This document shows positions 42,501 through 50,044 of a stretch of 64,000 nt of DNA, in pieces (within the stretch, counting starts at the first letter, position 1; the number at the start of each line of letters is the position of its first letter). Below the pieces are notes generated by a model. The model saw nothing but the letters and a program-made list of their open reading frames with translations, had not been told where the DNA came from and ran no database searches. The stretch is from assembly GCA_018269005.1 (NCBI GenBank), contig JAFDVK010000004.1:1-64000 (forward strand), read 5' to 3'. The position numbers were made by a program, and so were the translations under genes. The DNA comes from Acidobacteriota bacterium. GTDB lineage: Bacteria; Acidobacteriota; Blastocatellia; Pyrinomonadales; Pyrinomonadaceae.

Positions 42501-44672
42501 ATGAATTCAATTAAAACTCGTATCCTGTCGGTGCTGTTTATTTTGTCGATGCTTGCGACAACGGCGCCATTCGCACTCGCGTTCGACGAAGGGATGTTTA
42601 TGCCCGACCAGATCGCGAAGCTTCCCCTGAAAAAGCTCGGTTTTAAGATCACAGCTAGTGATATTTACAACCCGAACGGTATCGGGCTTTCCGACGCGAT
42701 CATTCGCCTGAGCATCGGCTGCTCGGCGGAATTCGTCTCGCCAGAAGGCCTTATCTTGACGAATCATCACTGCGGCTTTTCGGCACTCGTTACGGCTTCG
42801 ACGCCTGAGAAGGACCTTGTTGAGACAGGTTTCGATTCGAAAGGTCGCTCAGGCGAGATCCGCGCGATGGACGGTAAAGAGCCTTACACCGTGCAGATGA
42901 CCGAACGCAGTGACGACGTCACCGCCCGAGTTCTTGCCGGTACCGAGAATCTTGCGGCGGAGGCTCGGGATGCCGCGATCGAAAAGAACATCGAGGAGAT
43001 CACGAAGACCGAACAGGCGAAGGCCCCCAAGGGAGCCTCGATCCGCATCGTGCCGCTTAACAACGGATATTTTTACTATCTTATCCAAACATCCGAGATC
43101 AAGGACGTTCGCGTTGTTTACGCACCGCCGAGAAACATCGGCGTCTTTGGCGGCGACCCGGACAACTTCGAATGGACCCGCCACACGGGCGATTTCACTT
43201 TCCTGCGGGCATATGTCGCTCCTGATGGTTCGCCGGCAGATTACTCGGCGAGCAACGTTCCTTACAAGCCGAAGAAATTTCTCACAATGAGCATCGCCGG
43301 ACTTAAGGAGAACGACCCTGTCTTCGTTATGGGCTTCCCCGGCGGGACGACGCGATATCGCGAGAGCCAGTCGATCAGCTACGCTCGCGACGCCAACTTC
43401 CCTTTCCTCGAAAAGTGGTTGATCGCAATGAGCGACAGCCTCAAGAAGATCGGTGCGACCGACGAGGAGAAGCGGATCAAGTTCCAGGACCGCATCGCAA
43501 ACTACGACAACTCGCGCAAGGTCTATGGCGGCGGCTGGCTGCGGCTGAAGCACGCTGACGTTGTTGAGAAACGCCGTGCGGAGGAAGCGAAACTTCGCGA
43601 CTGGATCAAGGCGGACCCGGCACGCGGGAAGAAATACGGCGGCCTGCTCGACGAGATCGCCTCTGCTTCAACCACATCGAATGCGTACCAGGAACGCGAC
43701 GTTATGGTGCGGCGTTTCCCCAATGGCCTCTCGATGCCGGTTCTCACCGAGATCGCGAAGGCGATGATGACCGTTCGCGGCGGACGCACACTGACAGCGG
43801 AGCAAAAGGCCGGTGTCGAGGCCGGCATCAAGGCGGCTCTTGCTGATCGCGAACCGGAATTTGAGACGGACCTGATCAAATTCTTCTTAAAATCTTTCGA
43901 TTCGCTTCCGAAGAATGAGCGTTTTGAGGCTGCGGACAAATTCTTTGCCGCTCCGACGGAAAAGGAACGACGTGCAAAGGAAGCCGCTTGGGCAGATTCG
44001 ATCGCGACCGGCAAATACACGAATGCGGACGCGATCGCCGGACTTTATTCGAAAACCTACGCGGAGCTCGAAGCCGAGTTCCCGTTCCTCGCGGGTGTGG
44101 TCGCAGAACAAAGGGCGGCAGGTGCTCGGGCTCAGGAATTCGCGAAGCACGCCAACCATTTCCGCCCGCTTTATATGGAAGCGTTGACCGAAATGGAAGG
44201 CGGTACGGTCTATCCCGACGCGAATTTCACGCAGAGATTCTCTTACGGCACGATCAAGGGATATGTCCCCCGTGAGGCCGAATATCGCTCGCCTTTTACG
44301 ACCATCAAGGGGATGGAAGAGAAGGACACGGGAACCTTCCCGTTCGATATGCCGAATAAGCTCAAAGAGTTGCAGGCGGCACATGATTTCGGACCATACG
44401 GACAAGGCGACAGCGTCGTCGTGAACTTCCTTTCGACCACGGACATCATCGGCGGAAACAGCGGTTCGCCGATAATGAACAAGTACGGCGAACAGGTCGG
44501 CATCTGCTTTGACGGCAACTTCGAAGGCCTTGGGAACGATTTCTATTACGATCCGAATGTGAACCGAACGATCTCGGTCGATATTCGTTTCGTGCTTTTC
44601 GTCGTGGACAAGTTCGCCGGCGCGACCTACATCACAAAAGAGATGAAGATCAACGACGGCAAGAAGTCGTAA
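42501..44672 (+). CDS. S46-family dipeptidyl-peptidase (DPP7-like)
   Basis: A 723-residue exported serine peptidase that removes dipeptides from peptide N-termini, probably in the periplasm. A signal peptide (cleavage near P-F-A-L-A-F) is followed by a chymotrypsin-like fold. The catalytic histidine is in T-N-H-H-C-G-F, and the nucleophile serine is in G-G-N-S-G-S-P. The specificity position after the serine loop reads F-D-G-N-F, with glycine as in DPP7 (hydrophobic P1) and not arginine as in DPP11 (acidic P1). Length is normal for the family. It probably helps scavenge peptides. Confidence 0.93.
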   Translation: MNSIKTRILSVLFILSMLATTAPFALAFDEGMFMPDQIAKLPLKKLGFKITASDIYNPNGIGLSDAIIRLSIGCSAEFVSPEGLILTNHHCGFSALVTASTPEKDLVETGFDSKGRSGEIRAMDGKEPYTVQMTERSDDVTARVLAGTENLAAEARDAAIEKNIEEITKTEQAKAPKGASIRIVPLNNGYFYYLIQTSEIKDVRVVYAPPRNIGVFGGDPDNFEWTRHTGDFTFLRAYVAPDGSPADYSASNVPYKPKKFLTMSIAGLKENDPVFVMGFPGGTTRYRESQSISYARDANFPFLEKWLIAMSDSLKKIGATDEEKRIKFQDRIANYDNSRKVYGGGWLRLKHADVVEKRRAEEAKLRDWIKADPARGKKYGGLLDEIASASTTSNAYQERDVMVRRFPNGLSMPVLTEIAKAMMTVRGGRTLTAEQKAGVEAGIKAALADREPEFETDLIKFFLKSFDSLPKNERFEAADKFFAAPTEKERRAKEAAWADSIATGKYTNADAIAGLYSKTYAELEAEFPFLAGVVAEQRAAGARAQEFAKHANHFRPLYMEALTEMEGGTVYPDANFTQRFSYGTIKGYVPREAEYRSPFTTIKGMEEKDTGTFPFDMPNKLKELQAAHDFGPYGQGDSVVVNFLSTTDIIGGNSGSPIMNKYGEQVGICFDGNFEGLGNDFYYDPNVNRTISVDIRFVLFVVDKFAGATYITKEMKINDGKKS

Positions 44673-44687
44673 GGCAGAGGTTATCTT

Positions 44688-44902
44688 GTCGCCGACGGCG
44701 ACCGATATTAAAGCCTGGGGTGCAATGAGCGAAGCGAATGGAACCCTAGGAACGCGACAGCATTCAGGATTTTGGTCACCGAAAGGGACCAACAAAAATA
44801 TCTGTTGCTCTCTTTCAGGGAGCGAATGGATCTGTCGTTGTAACCTGGGGTTTCGCCGAAACGGCTTCACCCCAGGCTTTAATATTTGTCGCCTTCAGCG
44901 AC
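44688..44902. repeat. composite nested inverted-repeat element (215 bp)
   Basis: The outer palindromes GTCGCCG-A-CGGCGAC (44688-44702) and GTCGC-CTTCA-GCGAC (44888-44902) flank a perfect 17-bp inverted repeat (44705-44721 / 44869-44885), each separated from it by 2 nt. Inside are further hairpins: CCTGGGGT with ACCCTAGG (to 44750), GGTC-ACCGAAAG-GGACC (44774-44790), GCTC-TCTTTCAGG-GAGC (44807-44823), and a hairpin with A-C-C-C-C-A-G-G ending the element. No open frame is convincing. The rest of the gap to 44986 holds nothing clear. Confidence 0.75.
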
Positions 44903-44986
44903 CAGGAGGCCGAGGCCATCACCCAAAGTCGAAATTTGGCATAGACTCTGAGAAAATATGTCGGTCTTCGGAGATACGCATAAAGG

Positions 44987-45643
44987 ATGAGGCTGTTCAT
45001 TTTTTCAGCAATTCTTTTTCTGATCGGGATCTCGGCCGCCGTTTCTTCCGCACAGCAGCCGACCGCCTGTGAGCAGATCATCGCTCGTGCGTTCGGCGAT
45101 GCGGGAGCATATTTCTCAGACCCTCACGATGGCGATCCGATCGACCTGACCGTCGGCCTCAGCGCATTGGGAAATGCCGATCCGAACGACCTCACGCTCG
45201 GCGACGCACATCTTTACGCCAGCATCAGCGACCCGAACGCTCGCTCGGCCATCTACATCCCGCCGGGCGGAAAATTGATCGAGATAAAGACTCACCTCAA
45301 AGAAGATCCGAAATACGTCGGACGGTTCGGGAACGGTGATTCGTACTCGATCATTCAGTTCCCTGAACTCCGACAAACGCTCTTCATCCACCATATGGTC
45401 GACGTTGCCCTCGGCAAGAAGATGCCCGACGGCCGCACCAAATTCGGTGAAATGGGCGAGGGCGGCGGCGGCGAATGGTCTTATCGAACCGTTGACAAAA
45501 CAAAGAAACCGCCGACCGTATGGCACCCTAGCTTTCATTACCACTTCGAAATGTTCGACGGTCTCGCATCCTCGCTAGACGGTCTGAAAGAACGAGTTTC
45601 ATTGAACCTCTTGTGTACGGACCTTTCTAAGAAAGGCTTTTAG
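44987..45643 (+). CDS. secreted protein of unknown function
   Basis: A 218-residue exported protein with a signal peptide (L-F-I-F-S-A-I-L-F-L-I-G-I-S-A-A, cleavage near S-S-A-Q). Two cysteines remain in the mature part. The centre is Gly-rich (G-E-M-G-E-G-G-G-G-E) and is followed by H-P-S-F-H-Y-H-F-E, a histidine cluster that could bind metal. No family is recognised. Its 3' end overlaps the opposing lipase-like gene by 17 bp. Confidence 0.72.
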   Translation: MRLFIFSAILFLIGISAAVSSAQQPTACEQIIARAFGDAGAYFSDPHDGDPIDLTVGLSALGNADPNDLTLGDAHLYASISDPNARSAIYIPPGGKLIEIKTHLKEDPKYVGRFGNGDSYSIIQFPELRQTLFIHHMVDVALGKKMPDGRTKFGEMGEGGGGEWSYRTVDKTKKPPTVWHPSFHYHFEMFDGLASSLDGLKERVSLNLLCTDLSKKGF

Positions 45644-47888
45644 CTCCATCGGCCTTTCGGACAAAGACGGTAACCGGTATCTCAATGTCGTTCGCCGTAT
45701 CGCCTGTCAGGGTCAGTTTCAAGCGGCCGGCAGAGATCGGCCCATTCACAGCTATTGTTCTGAAAATATCCTGTGCCATCGGGTCATTCGAGTTGTTCTC
45801 ACCGATCACCATACCGGAAGCATTTTCCAATCTGGCTGAAATTCCCGGAGCCGCCATGAACACGACGGTCAATTTCGAACCGGCAGGCACCTGCAGAAAG
45901 ACTTCGGCAGGCTGATGCGGGCGTAAGGTTGCAACCGCTGATGCGTCAGGTTTCACTTCCGTATCGTCATCGAAGAACCGTTCGGATCCAGTTCGCCCAT
46001 CGAATGCTGCAAGTTTGAAGGGATTTCCCGGCAAACCGTTCGGCGTTCCCATAGCAAGCGTACCTGGATCAGGCGAATGATCGCCCTGTGGCGGTATCGC
46101 GATCCATTTATACACCTGCCGAAAGTGTGCGACCTCGCCCATTATTTCGCGTGTGTTCACACGGGAATCGAGAATAGCGTGCGTCTTGACGCGCCAGATC
46201 GCCGACCGAAGTGTGGTCAACCCGTCGCCCTGATCGTCAGCCTGGCAGACGGAATCTCGTGTGTGAATTGCGAGAGCTGCGAATCGGGTCCCGTTCGTAT
46301 TGTTAACAAGCAGATTGAAGCGTTTCATTGAGTCTTCGGAAAGCTCCGCAACCGCGTCCCAATTCAATGCATTGAGTTTGAAAGAAAGTCCATAAATGCC
46401 GGAAGCACAAGGCGTGCCCAAATTCGGGACACCGACCATTGCGAGATGCGTCGCCGTCGGCCGTCCGTCAAATTGCGTCGGCATCACGCTGTTGATATAA
46501 ACGCGAGCGACCAGCCCGCCGTTCTGTACGCCAACTAGATCGACGTGCCACGCGTTCAGGTCTCGTTGGATATGCCGTATTGTTCCGTCCAGAGCGGCGG
46601 CGTTATCCGTAGTGACCTTTCTGACATCGGTCATTCCGTCGGTAACGGCCCAATCTTCCGTGACGGCACCGAAATAGGCGCGGAACTTTCGCATTGCGTC
46701 GGCCGATTGCCATAACCCCCAAACGAGAACGACCGGTTTCGGCTTGATCTTGATGTTCTTTGTCATCGAATCGTCCGGAATGCGGGCTTCGATCGTTCGG
46801 CCCGATGCCGGAGCAACGCTTTGGCCCGAGCTGTGCCACGCGAATCCGCTCGTATCCCAAATAAATTCGACATCCTTTTGGCCATTGCCCGGGATAGTCG
46901 CGCTGACAACGCCATCGGGAAGGTCCATTCCTTCTACAAGCTCGCGAAAATTCACAGTGGCTGTCTTATCCGCGGCACCGAGATTTGCGACCGTCGCGAC
47001 CACCTTTACCTGATTGCCATCCACTGCCCATTTGTCGTCCGGAATCTCGTGCCAATCCGACGGGCTCGGAACTACCGGTTGGTAAAAATGCAGGTCTGTA
47101 AGGATCAATGGCTGCGGACTGCGACGCAGCCGCCAAGTTACCGTGTGTGTGAAGCCCTTTATCGTGCTTGTACCATCGGTCCAGGACTTTGTCCCTGTTA
47201 TCACATCGGGCTGATTGGGATCGATCTTCCCCTCGACGCTCGTTCCGCCGCTAGGTATACGCGTATCGGTCGATCTCGATGAGTTTGAAGGCTTTCTTGT
47301 ACTGTCCGGGCAAAGATTGCTGTAGCTCGAGCTTTCGGTCTGCGTGTAGCGGGCCTGAAACTCCGGCAGCGAAAAGCTGAGGGTGAAGCGGTCGCCGTTG
47401 GTCGAAAGCGAATAAGATTTGGCCTGGCCTTGTCCGGAACCGTCCGTAACCTTTCGGTCTGAGGTCTCGGCCTTTATCATTCGCGGAGCTTCCCAGCTAT
47501 GGCAATTCGTCGATTCCGTCTGTACGACCTTGTGATTATCGGCGTCGCGTATGCTCATGTTTGCGGTAGTATTCGCCCGGCCCGTTCCTTCCAGGTCGCG
47601 CACGACGATCTTTGCCTGATACTCGTAACTCCTTGATGTAGTGTGCTTTATACGTTCATTTGAGTTCACAGTTCCGAAAAGCTGCTTATCGGAATTGAAG
47701 CTGTCCTGCAGCGTCTTTCGATAGGTTATGATGCCGCTCCAACCAGCTTTTACCTTTGCCGGTGTCTTGTTTGGGGGCGAGGCGGACTTGCGCGGCTGAG
47801 CCTTTGCAATTCCTGAAAAAACAGTTGCGGTAATGACGGCCATCACTGCCGTTCGTCGAAAAATACTGCTCGTGAAGGATGTTCTCAT
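45627..47888 (-). CDS. large secreted lipase-like alpha/beta-hydrolase protein lacking the catalytic serine
   Basis: A 753-residue exported protein with a signal peptide (cleavage near I-A-K-A-Q). A beta-rich N-terminal half includes a CARDB-like segment (V-V-A-T-V-A-N-L-G-A-A-D-K-T). A PGAP1/lipase-like alpha/beta-hydrolase region lies at about 390-620. The oxyanion segment reads V-L-V-W-G-L-W, where H-G is usual. The nucleophile elbow reads V-G-V-Q-N-G-G, where G-H-S-M-G-G is expected, so the serine is replaced. A pre-peptidase-like beta domain ends the protein. GGAG lies 9 nt before the ATG. It may bind and not cleave its ligand. Confidence 0.75.
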   Translation of the reverse strand: MRTSFTSSIFRRTAVMAVITATVFSGIAKAQPRKSASPPNKTPAKVKAGWSGIITYRKTLQDSFNSDKQLFGTVNSNERIKHTTSRSYEYQAKIVVRDLEGTGRANTTANMSIRDADNHKVVQTESTNCHSWEAPRMIKAETSDRKVTDGSGQGQAKSYSLSTNGDRFTLSFSLPEFQARYTQTESSSYSNLCPDSTRKPSNSSRSTDTRIPSGGTSVEGKIDPNQPDVITGTKSWTDGTSTIKGFTHTVTWRLRRSPQPLILTDLHFYQPVVPSPSDWHEIPDDKWAVDGNQVKVVATVANLGAADKTATVNFRELVEGMDLPDGVVSATIPGNGQKDVEFIWDTSGFAWHSSGQSVAPASGRTIEARIPDDSMTKNIKIKPKPVVLVWGLWQSADAMRKFRAYFGAVTEDWAVTDGMTDVRKVTTDNAAALDGTIRHIQRDLNAWHVDLVGVQNGGLVARVYINSVMPTQFDGRPTATHLAMVGVPNLGTPCASGIYGLSFKLNALNWDAVAELSEDSMKRFNLLVNNTNGTRFAALAIHTRDSVCQADDQGDGLTTLRSAIWRVKTHAILDSRVNTREIMGEVAHFRQVYKWIAIPPQGDHSPDPGTLAMGTPNGLPGNPFKLAAFDGRTGSERFFDDDTEVKPDASAVATLRPHQPAEVFLQVPAGSKLTVVFMAAPGISARLENASGMVIGENNSNDPMAQDIFRTIAVNGPISAGRLKLTLTGDTANDIEIPVTVFVRKADGAKSLS

Positions 47889-48075
47889 TGTTCTGTTCTC
47901 CGATCTTTTCGGCGTGTTGCCGCTCTAGTTTTTTAAGCGTATTGCGACTGAAAAAAGTATCAATGGGTGCTGCCCGGGCTGCTCATTTTTGGGGACCTCT
48001 CTCTTTAAGAGCCGAAATTTCATTCTTAAGATCAAAATCTTGCTTTTTGGATCGAGTTGGGTTATTCTTAATTTT

Positions 48076-48091
48076 GTTGCATTGATGCAAC
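48076..48091. promoter_or_regulatory. perfect palindrome upstream of the mutasome operon, candidate SOS operator
   Basis: GTTGCAT-TG-ATGCAAC has 7-bp perfect arms and lies 27 bp before imuA. The position suits a repressor site over the promoter. I do not know an established LexA motif of this form for Acidobacteriota, so the regulator is a guess. Confidence 0.55.
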
Positions 48092-48118
48092 ATTCTACGA
48101 TCTTTCGAACACGCCGTT

Positions 48119-48769
48119 ATGGGATATCTGAGCCTCGTAAAACCGCTTTCATACCTACGCGAGGAGCAGGAACATCCGGATGAGGTCGTCGTTGAGTCGG
48201 TCGGGATCTCGTTCCAACGCGGTGCGGTCTCGGAGCTTTCAGGTGAGGCAAGTACGGGAAGAACGGGATTGACGCTCGCTTTGTTTGCACAATTGACGGC
48301 GGCGGGCGAGATCTGTGCCGTTGTCGATGGAGCGGGCGGTTTTGATCCTTCGACCGCAGCTCAGGCCGGCGTCGAACTTGCGAATCTGCTTTGGGTACGC
48401 TGCGGAGGCGATGTCGAGAACGCGTTCCTTTCCGCCGATCATCTCGTTCAGGCGAAAGGTTTCGGGGCCGTCTGGCTGAATTTGAGCGGCCTTTCGACCA
48501 AGAAGCTTCGGCTCGTGCCGAGGACATATTGGTACCGCTATCGGACGCGGATAAAAGAGACACCGACCATTCTTATCGTTACTTCGAGCGAGCCTCTTGC
48601 TGGTTCCGCAGCGAACAGATCGTTCGAAATGTCCCGCGAAAAGGCCGCGTGGTCGGGAGAAGGCAGCTTCAAATTGTTACGCGATCTTCATCTGAAGATC
48701 GCCTCGCGAAAGCATTATTACGAACCGCCGATCCACGCAAAGGCCGAGTTCGATCACACGGAAAATTAG
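48119..48769 (+). CDS. imuA: ImuA-like RecA-fold protein, apparently ATPase-dead
   Basis: A 216-residue protein aligned by eye with the RecA core. The Walker A equivalent is G-E-A-S-T-G-R-T, with Arg for the essential Lys. The RecA catalytic-Glu segment D-A-E-H-A-L-D-P reads D-G-A-G-G-F-D-P, without Glu. The Walker B equivalent reads A-V-W-L-N-L, without Asp. ImuA family members accompany ImuB and DnaE2 in SOS mutagenesis. Here the fold is kept but ATP hydrolysis is unlikely. It is the first gene of the imuA-imuB-dnaE2 operon, 10 bp before imuB. Confidence 0.85.
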   Translation: MGYLSLVKPLSYLREEQEHPDEVVVESVGISFQRGAVSELSGEASTGRTGLTLALFAQLTAAGEICAVVDGAGGFDPSTAAQAGVELANLLWVRCGGDVENAFLSADHLVQAKGFGAVWLNLSGLSTKKLRLVPRTYWYRYRTRIKETPTILIVTSSEPLAGSAANRSFEMSREKAAWSGEGSFKLLRDLHLKIASRKHYYEPPIHAKAEFDHTEN

Positions 48770-48779
48770 ATCTCCTGCG

Positions 48780-50039
48780 ATGCCGAAACTTTTTGTATGC
48801 ATAACTGTCGATGACGTGTCCGCCGCACGGCACTCTCTGCTTGCCGTCGCACGCGAATTCTCGTTCGCGATCGAGATGATCGATGACGGCGTCGTCTTTG
48901 ATGCAAGCGGCCTCGAACGTCTTGTGGGCGGCCCCGAACGCGTTGCACGGCGTGTACGAGATTCGCTTGATGCGTTGGGCGTTACGGGCAGCGTCGCTCT
49001 TGCGGACACGACCGATGCGGCAATGCTGCTCGCACGCGGCCGGCAGAATACGACGGTGAACTCGCCCGAGAAGTTCGCTTCCCTTTCGCTCGAAGGCCTA
49101 GATATCGAACGCGACACGCTCAACGTGCTCGACGATCTCGGTGTGCAGAATATCGGCGAACTGCTCGCGATCCCACGCGACGAACTCACGCGGCGTTACG
49201 GGCGTGAATTCGACCGCGTGATAAAACGCATCGAGCAGCGTGGCGAGCGGCTTTTGACGCCGAATATCCGTGAGAGCCGCGTCTCGTGGAGCTTCGATCT
49301 CGATCAGCCGGTCGAGGATTTTGAGCAGCTTATTTTCGTGCTCAATAACGGGCTCGAACGTCTTTTCGCACGCGTCGCACATTACGGAAAGAGCAGCGAA
49401 CACATCGACATTTCGCTGCGGCTTGATAATCGCAAATGGCATCGATACGAGATAAAGGCATCGTTCCCGACGCTCGACCGCAGCTTTTGGCTGAAGCTCA
49501 TCAACCTTCGCGTCTCGCTCGAGCCGCCCGAGGCCGCGATCCTCGCGGTCGAGGCCGTTACGCATTTTACAAAACCGCGTCCCGATCAACGTGGGCTTTA
49601 CGCCGTCTCACGTCCTGAACCTGAAAGTTTGCTGCTCACCACAGGCAAATTGAAAAAACTCGTCGGCACGCACGATGTCGGTGTTCCCGTACTTCTTAAC
49701 GAACGGCTTGCCCGTCCCTTTCGTCTCGATGCCGACGCTTTGCCTGTCGGAAAAGAAAAAAGAGAGCGGTGTTCGCCGCAGCCCGTGATCGCTTTTCAAT
49801 ATTTTCAGCCGCCGCGTCGTGCAGAGGTCGAAGTGCAGGGACGCACGATCGTTCACGTCAAGACGCGTGATTTTTCGGGCTCGGTCATCGAGTGCGGCGG
49901 TGTGTGGCGTGCCGCGTCAAAGTGGTGGGAAACGGGCGCGTGGCGTACGCAGGAATGGGATATCGAGGTCGAGAATGCGGGCGTCTATCGGCTTGCTCTG
50001 GCGAACGGAGAGTGGTTCGTTGTCGGTGAATACGACTAG
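48780..50039 (+). CDS. imuB: ImuB-like inactive Y-family DNA polymerase, N-terminally shortened
   Basis: A 419-residue DinB/UmuC-superfamily protein. The segment E-M-I-D-D-G-V-V-F-D-A-S-G-L corresponds to the D-E-A-Y-L-D-V-T region of active enzymes. It lies only about 35 residues from the start, so much of the usual N-terminal palm and fingers is missing. The helix-hairpin-helix part (L-D-D-L-G-V-Q-N-I-G-E-L) and little-finger region follow, then an ImuB-type C-terminus (F-Q-Y-F-Q-P-P-R). ImuB is a non-catalytic adaptor bridging the clamp and DnaE2. The gene lies 5 bp before dnaE2. Confidence 0.87.
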   Translation: MPKLFVCITVDDVSAARHSLLAVAREFSFAIEMIDDGVVFDASGLERLVGGPERVARRVRDSLDALGVTGSVALADTTDAAMLLARGRQNTTVNSPEKFASLSLEGLDIERDTLNVLDDLGVQNIGELLAIPRDELTRRYGREFDRVIKRIEQRGERLLTPNIRESRVSWSFDLDQPVEDFEQLIFVLNNGLERLFARVAHYGKSSEHIDISLRLDNRKWHRYEIKASFPTLDRSFWLKLINLRVSLEPPEAAILAVEAVTHFTKPRPDQRGLYAVSRPEPESLLLTTGKLKKLVGTHDVGVPVLLNERLARPFRLDADALPVGKEKRERCSPQPVIAFQYFQPPRRAEVEVQGRTIVHVKTRDFSGSVIECGGVWRAASKWWETGAWRTQEWDIEVENAGVYRLALANGEWFVVGEYD

Positions 50040-50044
50040 GTTTT

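Noticed and set aside
43887..44870. 327-residue minus-strand frame under the S46 peptidase gene
   Set aside because: It is antisense to a complete S46 gene and runs into the inverted-repeat element; no motif.
45696..45915. small plus-strand frame at the 3' end of the lipase-like gene
   Set aside because: It lies wholly antisense to the lipase-like coding sequence and has no independent support.
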